From NCBI GenBank assembly GCA_021108435.1, contig JAIOQY010000073.1, forward strand, positions 1-45,017: a stretch of 45,017 bases of DNA, written 5' to 3'. A model generated the notes under the pieces. It was not told the origin of the DNA and did no database searches. It saw only the letters and a list, made by a program, of their open reading frames with translations. Source of the DNA: Candidatus Aegiribacteria sp. GTDB taxonomy: Bacteria; Fermentibacterota; Fermentibacteria; Fermentibacterales; JCC-6. Positions 7,933 to 16,533 of the stretch are shown piece after piece. The translations under genes were made by a program, and so were the position numbers. Within the stretch, counting starts at the first letter, position 1, and the number at the start of each line of letters is the position of its first letter.

Positions 7933-8109
7933 CCTGCATATTTCACCAGCATTTTACTGCAGCGACGCATACAGCTGCGTCTACTTCGTTATGCTCGCAC
8001 AGCCGTCCTCGATGTACTGTTCAAGTACGCCTGCGGAGTCTGCACTCACAAGCCTCGTATCCATAACTGTCTGCGACGCTTCGAAAAAAAAGCTGGTGAA
8101 AAATGCAGG
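7933..8109. repeat. 177-bp inverted-repeat element (MITE- or REP-like)
   Basis: The ends are inverted copies. CCTGCATATTTCACCAGC at 7933-7950 matches the reverse complement of 8092-8109 at 17 of 18 positions. The pairing resumes inside: AGCGACGCATACAG at 7961-7974 against the complement of 8068-8081 at about 12 of 14. The middle is GC-richer than the flanks and has no convincing open frame. It begins seven bases after the anti-sigma stop codon and ends 19 bases before the next start. It can form a long hairpin, so it may also end or attenuate transcription. Confidence 0.6.
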
Positions 8110-8128
8110 TTAGAATGCTGACACGGTT

Positions 8129-8566
8129 ATGAGGAAATCAAAACTTCCTGCCATATTCATTGCCGGCATTCTCCTTTCCACAATACCGGTCCTGTTCAGG
8201 AAACCTGCAGCAACAATTATCAGACTTGATGAAATCGCAATTCTGGCTGCAGAGGTTTCAGTGAGAGACGCGTTCTGGATGGGGGATAATACCTTCTTCA
8301 ATTCGCATCTCCCTGAGCCAGGTACTGTTGCTTTCGGTTCTCATGAATATTACCCTTACCATCTCACAACAGTAAGAGATTCGGCTTCAGGTGCTGTCAT
8401 GGTTATGATAACTTCCCGGCTAAGCATTCCCTCCGTCATACCTCAGAACACTTCCACTCATTCTTTTAAAGCTGCTGTTGATGATGGGAAAGTTTATGTA
8501 CTCATACATGATGGTTCAGATGGATCCTGGCCAGCAAGACTCTTTTCCGTTATTAGTAATGATTGA
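8129..8566 (+). CDS. Small exported or membrane-anchored protein of unknown function
   Basis: A 145-residue protein I do not recognise. It begins with basic residues and a hydrophobic stretch (AIFIAGILLSTIPVLF) that would act as a signal peptide or anchor. The rest (YYPYHLTTVRDSASGAVMVM and a C-terminal VYVLIHDGSDGSWPARLFSV) looks like a small beta-rich domain. The ATG at 8129 has no good ribosome site, so a weak or translationally coupled start is possible. It is downstream of the sigma/anti-sigma pair, separated by the inverted-repeat element, and could be a target of that sigma factor. Confidence 0.6.
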   Translation: MRKSKLPAIFIAGILLSTIPVLFRKPAATIIRLDEIAILAAEVSVRDAFWMGDNTFFNSHLPEPGTVAFGSHEYYPYHLTTVRDSASGAVMVMITSRLSIPSVIPQNTSTHSFKAAVDDGKVYVLIHDGSDGSWPARLFSVISND

Positions 8567-8629
8567 TCCAGGCAATGTTGTCCGGGTTTCATTGAGTATT
8601 ATCAAGCCTATCAGTGGAGAGACGAGGAC

Positions 8630-9133
8630 ATGAAGATTTCTGTGTTACTTACAATAGTGCTTTTCCTTACCATCACACTCAACGGATGTGGTTCGGAGGA
8701 AAGCAACGCTTCTCAGGCTGAATCTATAGAACCATGTGAACCAATTACAGTGATTCTGCCAGGTAACGTGATGGAACCTGCGGGAGATACAGTATCTGTT
8801 CCGGATAGTACTTCTGTTATGCTCTATTACTGGGTACCGCTGGAAAAGTTTGAGGCAATGGAAAAAGATCTGCTTTTCCTGTCATCAGTCGATCCAACAA
8901 TTCTTGTTCTGCCTGTACAGCCTGATCAGGAATCCAGGAATCATGCCCAGAGGGTTGTAAACAGCCTGGAGATTTCTCTTCCTGTTTACCTTGCGGATTC
9001 AACTCTCATGGAAGTATTCGAAGGGTCTATTCTTCCAATGACTGTTCTTTTTACTCCCGAGGGTGATCTATTTACCGCTGAAGGATTTGGAGCTCCATTA
9101 CGGCTTCTTGAAAAACATCAAACGGGGATTTGA
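8630..9133 (+). CDS. Thioredoxin-fold-like lipoprotein without a CxxC site
   Basis: A 167-residue lipoprotein. The signal peptide ends in the lipobox LNGC with Cys20 as the lipidated residue, followed by an acidic linker. The mature part has VMLYYWVPLEKFEAM, TILVLPVQPDQES, ISLPVYLAD and ILPMTVLFTPEGDLF, which is the order of strands of a TlpA/thioredoxin-like fold (cis-Pro segment 'LPMT'). No CxxC is present, so it is not an active disulfide reductase. A GAGG ribosome site precedes the ATG. Its stop overlaps the start of the LpxH-like gene (TGATG), so the two are translationally coupled. The fold assignment is moderate; function unknown. Confidence 0.75.
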   Translation: MKISVLLTIVLFLTITLNGCGSEESNASQAESIEPCEPITVILPGNVMEPAGDTVSVPDSTSVMLYYWVPLEKFEAMEKDLLFLSSVDPTILVLPVQPDQESRNHAQRVVNSLEISLPVYLADSTLMEVFEGSILPMTVLFTPEGDLFTAEGFGAPLRLLEKHQTGI

Positions 9134-9915
9134 TGGACTATTTCTTTTTAAGTGATGTACACATGTTCCCGGAACCGGAAGAACATCCTGGCCGGGATAT
9201 ATTCATCAATTTTCTGGGTTCTCTTCTGCTGAATCATGATCCCGGACAGCTCTGGATATTAGGAGATCTCTTCGATTTCTGGTTCGAGTACCGCAGTGTC
9301 ATCCCCTCTGGATATGACAGGACATTATCAGCCATCAGAGGACTTTCCGACTCAGGATGGGATGTCAATTTCATGCCTGGCAACCATGATTTCTGGGTGG
9401 CTGAACACTTCTCACGGGCAACTGGCGCTTTAATCCATTCCAGGGATCATCTGGTAAGAAATTTCAACGGCAGGAATGTACTTCTTGCTCATGGAGATGG
9501 TCTTGGTCCAGGAGATACCGGATACAAGATAATGAAACCGGTCCTTCGATCCGGTCTGAGCAGATTTCTCTTCAGTCTCATTCACCCGGATATAGCAACA
9601 TATCTCGCCCGTATTTTCTCGGATACCAGCAGGAGGATTCTTCGCCGGGATCTGGATTCAATACCTCCTGGAATCGAAAAGTGGGTAAAGGACAGATTCG
9701 AGGAGGATATTGATATCGTAATAACCGGTCACACACATCTGGACAGTATTCTCCACATGAAGAATGGTACCTATGTTTCTCTTGGAGACTGGCTCACGAG
9801 GTATACCTACTGCATAATCAGAAATAATAGCCCGGAACCGGAGCTTTTATCATATTCTGATGAAATATCCGCAGAGAATTCCCAGCAGGAAGAAGGAGTA
9901 TCAAACGATGGATAG
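9133..9915 (+). CDS. LpxH-like UDP-2,3-diacylglucosamine diphosphatase (metallophosphoesterase)
   Basis: A 260-residue two-metal phosphoesterase. All five blocks are present: SDVH near residue 8, GDLFDFW, GNHDFW, AHGDG and GHTH. The GDLFDFWFEY and GNHDFW forms are those of the LpxH family, which releases UMP from UDP-2,3-diacylglucosamine in lipid A synthesis at the cytoplasmic face of the membrane. The ATG at 9133 overlaps the preceding stop (TGATG). Its end overlaps the next gene by eight bases, so the lipoprotein, this gene and the GT2 gene form an operon. LpxH is the best guess; a related phosphatase of another glycolipid is possible. Confidence 0.85.
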   Translation: MDYFFLSDVHMFPEPEEHPGRDIFINFLGSLLLNHDPGQLWILGDLFDFWFEYRSVIPSGYDRTLSAIRGLSDSGWDVNFMPGNHDFWVAEHFSRATGALIHSRDHLVRNFNGRNVLLAHGDGLGPGDTGYKIMKPVLRSGLSRFLFSLIHPDIATYLARIFSDTSRRILRRDLDSIPPGIEKWVKDRFEEDIDIVITGHTHLDSILHMKNGTYVSLGDWLTRYTYCIIRNNSPEPELLSYSDEISAENSQQEEGVSNDG

Positions 9916-10882
9916 CAGGCTAGAGAAGATAATACCTGAAGTTTCTATCGTAATACCGGCATTCAACGAAGAAGAAAGTATCATAGAGCTTGTTGGAGAA
10001 ATAACATCTCACTTCACAGATATTCCTCATGAAATCATCATTGTGGATGATGGAAGCACTGACCTTACCTGGGAGAATGTCAAACAGCTCTCTCTGGAAT
10101 ACCCCGTTTCAGGTCTGAGGTTCAGCAATAATCAGGGAAAAGCTGCAGCTCTCGCTGCTGGATTTCAGGAATCCAGAGGGAAGTACGTGGCAACACTTGA
10201 TGCAGATCTACAGGATGATCCAACTGAGATTACCGCAATGATTCAACTCATGGAGAAGGACGGCTTCGATCTGGTCAGCGGATGGAAAAGAGATCGCAAG
10301 GATCCAACAGGCAAGACTCTCCCCTCAAAGTTTTTCAATTTCACAGTAAGACTTACCACAGGTGTCAAGTTGCATGACTTTAACTGCGGTCTTAAAGTAT
10401 ACACCAGGAATGTAGCGAAGAATCTGGAACTGTATGGAGAAATGCATCGATATACTCCTGTACTTGCTGCTCAACAGGGTTTTTCAGTGGGAGAGAAAAT
10501 AGTACATCATCGACCCAGGAAATATGGAAAGACGAAATATGGAATGGCTCGTTTCTTCAGGGGCTACTCAGATCTTCTGACGGTCCTGTTCCTGCACAGG
10601 TATTCACATCGCCCTCTTCATTTTTTCGGTGGAATAGGAACCTTTCTCGCATTCATTGGATTTGGCATATCCGTTTATATGACAGTTCTATGGTTCAGCG
10701 GTGAATCTATTGGCCAGAGGCCTCTGCTTCTACTCGGTGTGCTTCTTCTGGTAGTTGGATTCCAGTTCATATCCCTGGGTCTCCTTGGAGAAATGTTTCT
10801 GAAACTTTTTTCCGGATCACATTACAGTATAAGAGAACGAACCGGGATAAATATCATGAAGGAAACTCAAAAAGGAGACTAG
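9908..10882 (+). CDS. GT2 polyprenyl-phosphate glycosyltransferase (CsbB/GtrB/DPM1-like)
   Basis: A 324-residue family 2 glycosyltransferase with VSIVIPAFNEEES, IIVDDGSTD and the metal site LDADLQDDP. A GWKRDRKDP loop follows, then two C-terminal membrane helices (around residues 233-258 and 268-300). This plan, catalytic domain plus two helices, is that of GtrB/CsbB enzymes that load a sugar onto undecaprenyl phosphate at the inner face. The ATG at 9908 has AGGAGT upstream and lies inside the end of the LpxH-like gene. A YfhO-like GT-C protein, the usual partner of CsbB, is 8 kb downstream. The stop codon TAG lies within the left end of the 166-bp inverted-repeat element. Confidence 0.9.
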   Translation: MDSRLEKIIPEVSIVIPAFNEEESIIELVGEITSHFTDIPHEIIIVDDGSTDLTWENVKQLSLEYPVSGLRFSNNQGKAAALAAGFQESRGKYVATLDADLQDDPTEITAMIQLMEKDGFDLVSGWKRDRKDPTGKTLPSKFFNFTVRLTTGVKLHDFNCGLKVYTRNVAKNLELYGEMHRYTPVLAAQQGFSVGEKIVHHRPRKYGKTKYGMARFFRGYSDLLTVLFLHRYSHRPLHFFGGIGTFLAFIGFGISVYMTVLWFSGESIGQRPLLLLGVLLLVVGFQFISLGLLGEMFLKLFSGSHYSIRERTGINIMKETQKGD

Positions 10883-11044
10883 GAGCTTGTCCGATAATGT
10901 GCATTGAGCAGAAGAGCCTCGCAGCTGAGATAGAATGCTCGGAGATTTGAGGAGAATACTGGATGTATTTTACGCCAATATGCGAAGATTATAGCCAGCT
11001 GTGTAGGTTTTATGCCGATGCTTCATTGTCGGACAAGATCCTAG
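10879..11044. repeat. 166-bp inverted-repeat element overlapping a stop codon
   Basis: The first 21 bases, beginning CTAGGAGCTTGTCCGA, match the reverse complement of the last 21 (11024-11044) at 19 of 21 positions. Both ends carry the tetranucleotide CTAG. The left end starts one base before the TAG stop of the GT2 gene, so the stop codon is part of the repeat. The interior shows no open frame or further pairing. It fills the gap between two convergent genes and could act as a two-way terminator in RNA. The inverted ends and size suggest a non-autonomous mobile element. Confidence 0.6.
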
Positions 11045-11072
11045 ATAATCCTGATATGGAATCACCAGCCTG

Positions 11073-11954
11073 CTAATAAAATTTGATAATCCTGAGAGAA
11101 CCGGAGCTGCTTCCAATATGATTGAATTTTACGAAGTAAGCACCGGATGGAACGTGATTTCCGGAATCATCAACTCCGTCCCATATTACTGCAGATGAAC
11201 TTATGCCCTGGTATACCGCTTCAATACTTCTCACAGGATGCCCGGAAATATCATAGATGAGGAATGTTACATCATCAGATATCCCGGATAAATTGAATGT
11301 TACAACAGAGTGGAACGGATTAGGTTCAACGGAAACACTGAACTCATCACAGCCTGGATTCGTATCTTCAGCAACTCCAGTCTCTGGAACCGCTTGAAAC
11401 CAATCCCAGTATGCGTGATACTCGCCTCCTGTCATCAAACCCACACGTCCAGAAACAGGAGCTGGGTCAATTGCTGAAAATTCCCATTGCTGTTCAGTTG
11501 ACGGAACTTCAATAAGGAAAATCAGACTATCTCCCCTGCAGGTAAATGTAAGATTGTACCATACATTTGATGGGAAATTGTAGTATATGGAATTGTATTT
11601 GGTGCTGACATTTCCGTTGTATACTCGTCGAATCCTTGCTACATCATGATCCGGTGAAACATAAGCACATACACCGTTATTCGGATCATACATGCGAGCT
11701 GCAACTCCGCAAACGTGAACAGCTTGAGTTCTTGTAGTCACAACGCAATCCTCAAACTCCACATATTCGGGAGCCAGCAATGCTGCGCAACTGGCAGTAT
11801 GATAAGCATGAACCATGGAATCAGCAGCAACCCATTTACCGAGAAGGCAGGAAACCTGCCAGTCACTTATATCATTATCAGAGAAATCGTCATAAAATCC
11901 GAGTACAGTTGAGAAAACAGCAAGAATAAGAATAAGGTATACTGATAAACGCAT
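11073..11954 (-). CDS. Secreted beta-sandwich protein with FlgD-like / type IX-style C-terminal module
   Basis: A 293-residue exported protein. The signal peptide is residues 1 to about 19 (LSVYLILILAVFSTVLGF). Then comes a domain opening with DDFSDNDISDWQV and containing VYNGNVSTKYNSI and GRVGLMTGGEYHAYWDWF, which resembles the laminin-G/DUF1080-type jelly roll that often binds sugars. The last ~85 residues (VEPNPFHSVVTFNLSG, LIYDISGHPVRSI, VIWDGVDDSGNHVPSGAYFV) are an Ig-like FlgD module of the type found at the C-termini of exported proteins in FCB-group bacteria. An AGGAGG site lies ten bases before the ATG and a near-consensus promoter lies just upstream. No catalytic residues are evident. 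Confidence 0.85.
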   Translation of the reverse strand: MRLSVYLILILAVFSTVLGFYDDFSDNDISDWQVSCLLGKWVAADSMVHAYHTASCAALLAPEYVEFEDCVVTTRTQAVHVCGVAARMYDPNNGVCAYVSPDHDVARIRRVYNGNVSTKYNSIYYNFPSNVWYNLTFTCRGDSLIFLIEVPSTEQQWEFSAIDPAPVSGRVGLMTGGEYHAYWDWFQAVPETGVAEDTNPGCDEFSVSVEPNPFHSVVTFNLSGISDDVTFLIYDISGHPVRSIEAVYQGISSSAVIWDGVDDSGNHVPSGAYFVKFNHIGSSSGSLRIIKFY

Positions 11955-11980
11955 AATAATGAAACCTCCTATCCATATTC

Positions 11981-12009
11981 AGTATATATGGATGAAAGAA
12001 CCTTGTCAA
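11981..12009 (-). promoter_or_regulatory. Sigma-70 promoter of the secreted protein gene
   Basis: On the minus strand TTGACA (12009-12004) and TATACT (11986-11981) are separated by exactly 17 bases. The -35 is the full consensus and the -10 matches at five of six. Transcription would start about 20 bases before the ATG at 11954, leaving just enough leader for the AGGAGG ribosome site. Confidence 0.75.
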
Positions 12010-12183
12010 TAATGTTAAAATTGGCCGGCTTGAGTTTGAGGAGATTGGTCATGAAAGATACCTGGTTGCCTGTTTTCTCGTCTGAAACAACTTTTACAGC
12101 AACTATAACTGGTGATGAGATTCGCACTGCATGATTGCTCAGTGTGACATTTATGATACCGGAGAATCAATGATGTAAAGCTT

Positions 12184-12915
12184 TTATACAGGGGGGAAAC
12201 GGAAAATTACATCACTTGCCCATAGAGAAGGCCATCTGGCGTATGCATTGAATAACTTAACCTTGCCGCGAGCACCTATGATCTCCGGCTTCCCGAATCC
12301 TAACCAATCTGTCCAGTCGATAAAATCTCTGACTGTCCAATAGCGTATGTGCTCCCGAACATCAGTGATATATGTGAGAGGAAACCGTCCGAACAGCATT
12401 CGAAGGCGATGGGCAATGTAGCCAAGGTTGGGAATGGCTACATAGAGACCCTTCCTGAATCTGCCACGAAGATTAAGCATAAGCGTTTCTGTGTTGTGGA
12501 CATGCTCTGCAACACCGAATACGATGATATGGTCATATTGACATTCAAGGCCGCTGGCCGGTTCAGTCAGATCCAGGAAGATCGTTTTAAAACCTTTTGC
12601 TGAAACCTGTTCCAGTGCTGTCATTGAAATATCAAGCCCGGTTCCCTCTATTGACCTCGCTTCTCTAAGATGATCAAGCGTTTCTCCGGTTCCGCAACCT
12701 ATATCGAGAACGGAATCACCTCTGTCCAGAAATCGCTCTATCATTCGAGCTCTTCGAAGTGTCGGTTCAATGACCACATCAGTGTCAATCCTGTCACGCC
12801 AGTAATCATTGTAATCGAGATCAAAACTACCTTTACTGGCAGGAAACGGCATTGTGCCGAATACTTCCTGAAGCACGCTTCGTCCCTTTTCACCTGGCCG
12901 CTTCGAATCAGACAC
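12184..12915 (-). CDS. Class I SAM-dependent methyltransferase, MetW-like
   Basis: A 243-residue methyltransferase. SAM motif I is SVLDIGCGTGETLDHL, followed by GTGLDISMTALEQV, and the post-core has YDHIIVFGVAEHVHNTE, FRKGLYVAIPNLGYIAHRLR and LTYITDVREHIRYWTVRDF. The last segments are close to the pattern of MetW, which works with MetX in methionine synthesis. MetW-like proteins are also common in O-antigen and glycan clusters, and no metX is near, so a role in modifying a surface glycan is more likely here. Start is a GTG at 12915 with AAGGAA seven bases upstream. Confidence 0.82.
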   Translation of the reverse strand: MSDSKRPGEKGRSVLQEVFGTMPFPASKGSFDLDYNDYWRDRIDTDVVIEPTLRRARMIERFLDRGDSVLDIGCGTGETLDHLREARSIEGTGLDISMTALEQVSAKGFKTIFLDLTEPASGLECQYDHIIVFGVAEHVHNTETLMLNLRGRFRKGLYVAIPNLGYIAHRLRMLFGRFPLTYITDVREHIRYWTVRDFIDWTDWLGFGKPEIIGARGKVKLFNAYARWPSLWASDVIFRFPPV

Positions 12916-13210
12916 TCTGTTCCTTCCCTGAATCAGACATCAATGGTTTAGAATGACAGCAACATATCTTCTTATAGGATAGAGGATTAACATGTTCTGG
13001 ATCGCAGTCAGATTCATGATGTCCTTGCTAGTGCATTCTATGATAATATCTAAGATAGTATTATAAGCAATTGAAAAATGAGGTGTCTACGTGCAAAGCC
13101 GGTATCGACAAAGATGTCTGCAGACAGCTGTATGCTTTAATAAGTTGGATGATCTTACGGGCTAAGGATATACACTACAAAATATCATTAACGCCTGGCT
13201 TTACTATGTA
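12916..13210. other. Gap without a supported gene
   Basis: This is 295 bases between the GT4 gene and the methyltransferase, both on the minus strand. I see no convincing coding frame, strong hairpin or clear promoter. The frames that are open on the plus strand run antisense into the GT4 gene and have no protein-like features. It must hold the promoter of the methyltransferase. Confidence 0.4.
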
Positions 13211-14362
13211 TTACTCGGTTGTTAGAGCAAGAATCGCTGATGCCAGATTATTCCAGGAGTATTTGTGCTTTTCCTCAGCAATTCCTTCAGCTAATCCAGA
13301 TGCAAAATCTTCATCAAAAAACCGGATTACGGCATCTGCCAGCTTCACCGCATCTTTAGGGGGAACAAGAAATCCAGTTAAGCCATCGTGTACTACTTCG
13401 GGCAATCCACCAACTTCTGTTGTTACCACTGGCAGATCGTAATTGTAGGCTATCTGAATAATACCGCTCTGAGTTGCTGATAGATACGGAAGCACGAGGA
13501 GATCTGATGCAATGAAATAGTCCTCTACTTTATTGTCAGGAACGAAGCCGATATCGAACGATATTATATCTTCGGCACCTGAATTCTTAATTCTGTCGTA
13601 ATAAGGCGCACTGTCTCCGTAAACATCCCCAACTATCAACACTCTGATCCCATTACCATATTTGGCTTTCAGAACGGGACATGCGTCAATTAAATAGTCA
13701 ACTCCCTTGTACGGCTTGATGAATCCGAAGAACAGAATAACCTTGATATCTGCTGGAAGTCCCAGGTCTCTCCTGGTTTCACTTCTACTTTTTCTTTCCA
13801 CGCCGGGTTCACCGAAGTCATAAACTGGATGTGGAATCAACCTGATCCTATCCTTGTTAACCCCCGGCAGTACAGAAAGAAGATCGCTCTTCACATTCTC
13901 TGACTGTGCTATGAACCCATAACCCTGATTTAATGCAACTTTTCCCAGTATACGGCTGAAAGGCTGTTTTTCATGTGGTATAACGTTATCAAGTATATAG
14001 ATAGTCCTGATATCGGTGTATCGATTGAGAAGATAAGCAACTGCCGCATAACCGAGTGCAAAGAAAGGCAACCAGTACTTCATTATTACTGATTCAGGAT
14101 TCTCTTTTCGGATATCCCTGTAAGTCCTGTACCAGCTTACGGGGGACCATGGTACAAATCGTGGACTGTTCTCCATTATGATCCAGGAGGCAACTTCCCC
14201 AAGCTGATCCGATCCTGGAAACAAAAACCGTGGATACTGCTTCTTAAATGAAGACCAGTATAGTTCATTTCCTTCTTTCTTGAGTTCTCTTGCCAGCATC
14301 CCAAGATATGTAACGATACCTCCCCGGAATGGTGGAGCTGGACCAAGAATGCAGATTTTCAT
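13211..14362 (-). CDS. GT4-family glycosyltransferase (GT-B fold)
   Basis: A 383-residue glycosyltransferase. The N-terminal lobe starts [20 protein letters not shown], the glycine loop of GT-B enzymes. The C-terminal lobe has [18 protein letters not shown] and then [19 protein letters not shown] and [20 protein letters not shown], the nucleotide-sugar-binding E-x7-E-type region of family GT4. I start it at the ATG at 14362, which overlaps the GT9 stop (ATGA); the frame is open further upstream but that part overlaps the GT9 gene. The two enzymes are clearly translated together and probably add successive sugars to the same glycan at the cytoplasmic face. Confidence 0.92.
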   Translation of the reverse strand: MKICILGPAPPFRGGIVTYLGMLARELKKEGNELYWSSFKKQYPRFLFPGSDQLGEVASWIIMENSPRFVPWSPVSWYRTYRDIRKENPESVIMKYWLPFFALGYAAVAYLLNRYTDIRTIYILDNVIPHEKQPFSRILGKVALNQGYGFIAQSENVKSDLLSVLPGVNKDRIRLIPHPVYDFGEPGVERKSRSETRRDLGLPADIKVILFFGFIKPYKGVDYLIDACPVLKAKYGNGIRVLIVGDVYGDSAPYYDRIKNSGAEDIISFDIGFVPDNKVEDYFIASDLLVLPYLSATQSGIIQIAYNYDLPVVTTEVGGLPEVVHDGLTGFLVPPKDAVKLADAVIRFFDEDFASGLAEGIAEEKHKYSWNNLASAILALTTE

Positions 14363-15432
14363 TTCGAACTCAGCAGACAGTTTATGGCTTCCAGCACGGT
14401 ATCGGGCATCAGTGTTTCCATGCAAAAGCTCTTATTCGTACATTTGGGTTGGAAGAAGCATGTGCATTTCTGTTCGGGAGCAAGAATAACTCCCCTCCCG
14501 TATAGTTCAAATTCATGAGGATTGAAGATATTGTTAAACAGAACAAGCTTTTTCTTCAGACCGATCGCTATATGCATAGCCATTGTAACCGCAGTGACTA
14601 CTACCTTACATCTATCCATAACTGAAATGAACTCATTCAGTGAGAAGTAACCTGGATAGTATGCATCTGTTATCCTCGAAATCCTGGAATTCTTCTCATC
14701 TTCTTCTGGTCCACCAAGAAGCATGACCCTGTTCCCATGATTAAGAAGAAGTCGGGTCAGATCAACCCAGTATTTCTCAGGCCATAATCTGCTGGTCCAT
14801 CTGCTTCCACATCCAGTATTCAATCCTATAACAGGCCCTGTGCCGGGAATCTCCAGATCCACTTGAGTATCCGGTGGGTCCAGGATGTACTCCTCCCCAT
14901 GAAACTCATAGCCACACATGGCCATCGTTTCTTCAACATAGGATAGCGTATTCTTCATGTTTGAATCATCGAATAAACCTGTAATGAACTTGTCCTTTGC
15001 TGCTCCTTCATCACATGGACTGCAGATACCACTGTCATCAAGAATAAAACCCAGCTTCCGCCCGGCGTTTATCTCTTTCGCCAGAGCACAGGCTTCTCTG
15101 TCTTTATCAAGATTTATAAGAAGATCAAAGTACGTGTTTCTCAACCATAGTATTGATTCAGGTGAAAACGATAAAGGATCATCTATGATTGAAGGGAGAA
15201 GGTCAGTGTACTTGCTGAGCCATGTAATCCTATGAGAGGAATAATCCTTTTTTAAAGGTTCCAGAATGGGTGTGGTTCTGATCACATCACCGGCAGCAGC
15301 CAGCTTGATTATCAGAATTCGACCATCTGCTTTCAGATACTCCGGGCACGAACTGCAATGATATCCATGTAGTTTGTGTGGTTTGCACGGTATGTGTCCA
15401 TGGAAATGAATGCAATCAGTTTTTATCATCAT
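14359..15432 (-). CDS. GT9-family (heptosyltransferase-like) glycosyltransferase with Cys/His-rich N-terminus
   Basis: A 357-residue protein of family GT9. The core shows [20 protein letters not shown] at the start of the N-lobe and [34 protein letters not shown] and [20 protein letters not shown] in the C-lobe, as in ADP-heptose:LPS heptosyltransferases. Before the core lies [20 protein letters not shown] followed by SSCPEY, and near the end [17 protein letters not shown]. Two Cys clusters at the ends suggest one metal site closing the protein. I start at the ATG at 15432 (GGAAGGG upstream); a TTG at 15450 is also open. Whether the sugar is heptose cannot be said. Confidence 0.88.
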   Translation of the reverse strand: MMIKTDCIHFHGHIPCKPHKLHGYHCSSCPEYLKADGRILIIKLAAAGDVIRTTPILEPLKKDYSSHRITWLSKYTDLLPSIIDDPLSFSPESILWLRNTYFDLLINLDKDREACALAKEINAGRKLGFILDDSGICSPCDEGAAKDKFITGLFDDSNMKNTLSYVEETMAMCGYEFHGEEYILDPPDTQVDLEIPGTGPVIGLNTGCGSRWTSRLWPEKYWVDLTRLLLNHGNRVMLLGGPEEDEKNSRISRITDAYYPGYFSLNEFISVMDRCKVVVTAVTMAMHIAIGLKKKLVLFNNIFNPHEFELYGRGVILAPEQKCTCFFQPKCTNKSFCMETLMPDTVLEAINCLLSSK

Positions 15433-15533
15433 ACTGGAGGTCCCTTCCAAAGTTCGCTGCGAAGTGAATTTGATCAGTTGCCTTCAAACAAGCTGTATCA
15501 TCGCTTTCGTTGTAGTATATATATATTTGTTTA

Positions 15534-15562
15534 TTGAATGTTACATACTCTGTTTTTAATAT
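15534..15562 (+). promoter_or_regulatory. Possible promoter of the epimerase operon
   Basis: TTGAAT (15534-15539) and TAATAT (15557-15562) are 17 bases apart, about 75 bases before the apparent start of the epimerase gene. Four of six bases match in each element. The flanks are AT-rich. Confidence 0.35.
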
Positions 15563-15636
15563 TGAACCAATCCTGAACAGGCAGAATTATCGTAGCCTGA
15601 AAACTCGATTCATATTCAAAAGATAGGGAGACAGTT

Positions 15637-16533
15637 CTGAATATTCTGATAACCGGAGCAGGTGGCTTTATTGGCTCGGCAGTATTCACCCATCTAACAC
15701 AGAAGGATCTCTCGGTAGAGAGACATATAAGATCCATTCACGGTGATCTGACTGAAGCTTCCATCCCCGCTACGGTGGATGTAATTGTTAACTGCGCTGG
15801 CAAACTGGGGATTCCAGGTGTTGATTCAGATCAGTTAACTAAATCCAATGTAATCCTGCCATTGATGCTGGCGGATGTATGCAAAAGCAGACAGATTCAT
15901 CTAATACACCTGAGCACACCTGGTATTGCAGGTCTTCATGCAGATATTATGGAAGAAAGTCCAGCTGATCCATGGGGAGATTATGAGATATCAAAACACC
16001 AGGGTGAGGAGGTTCTGCGTAAACATGATATCTCCAAATCAGGGCAGCTGACAATATTAAGACCGGATTTTGTCTATGGTCCTGGAGATCGACATAAATT
16101 GCCATTCTTCAAGCAGGTGAAAAAAGGTTACCTTCCACTGATCGGTTTGAAAGGTGGAAGGATCAGACCAACCTTTGTTTCAGACGTCTGTAACGCAATT
16201 GTGAATTCAATGCCTGGAAGATGCCTGAATGCGGGACTCTTTAATATCGGTGGTCCTGAGGTTGTATCTATTAAAGAGTTTGGCGCTCTGATAGCACAGA
16301 TAATGGAAAGGAAGCTTACAACGATTCCGCTTCCTCGATTTCTTTACGCTTTAGCTCTGATATCAGGACCATTCAAACCAAGGTCTCTATCATACAGCAG
16401 ATTGAGACTTTTCAGTGAAGATCACTACGTATCTATCAGCAAAGCTGCTGAGGCAGGATTTGTATCCTCGGTCTCGCTTTCTGATGGTATATATAAAACA
16501 CTGGAGTGGTATAGATTCGAGAAACTGCTATGA
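15637..16533 (+). CDS. NAD-dependent epimerase/dehydratase family protein, apparent CTG start
   Basis: A 298-residue short-chain (extended SDR) protein. The N-terminus reads NILITGAGGFIGSAVFTHL, the G-x-x-G-x-x-G NAD loop. HLIHLSTPGIAGL corresponds to the active-site strand, and DYEISKHQGEEVLRK carries the Tyr-x3-Lys pair. ILRPDFVYGPGDR and FNIGGPEVVSIKEF complete the family pattern. The coding frame must begin at about 15637, where the codon is CTG, preceded six bases earlier by GGGAG. No ATG, GTG or TTG is in frame between there and far upstream, and the first later GTG (15775) would remove the NAD loop. Its 3' end overlaps the next gene (ATGA). It probably remodels a nucleotide sugar for this locus. 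Confidence 0.85.
   Translation: MNILITGAGGFIGSAVFTHLTQKDLSVERHIRSIHGDLTEASIPATVDVIVNCAGKLGIPGVDSDQLTKSNVILPLMLADVCKSRQIHLIHLSTPGIAGLHADIMEESPADPWGDYEISKHQGEEVLRKHDISKSGQLTILRPDFVYGPGDRHKLPFFKQVKKGYLPLIGLKGGRIRPTFVSDVCNAIVNSMPGRCLNAGLFNIGGPEVVSIKEFGALIAQIMERKLTTIPLPRFLYALALISGPFKPRSLSYSRLRLFSEDHYVSISKAAEAGFVSSVSLSDGIYKTLEWYRFEKLL

Noticed and set aside
12020-12084. Protein-like tail (LEFEEIGHERYLVACFLV) as a gene remnant
   Set aside because: Only about 22 codons, no start, no second family member in the window to compare with; chance is plausible.
13071-13442. Plus-strand open frame as a gene
   Set aside because: It runs antisense through the GT4 gene, has no ribosome site and no protein-like features.
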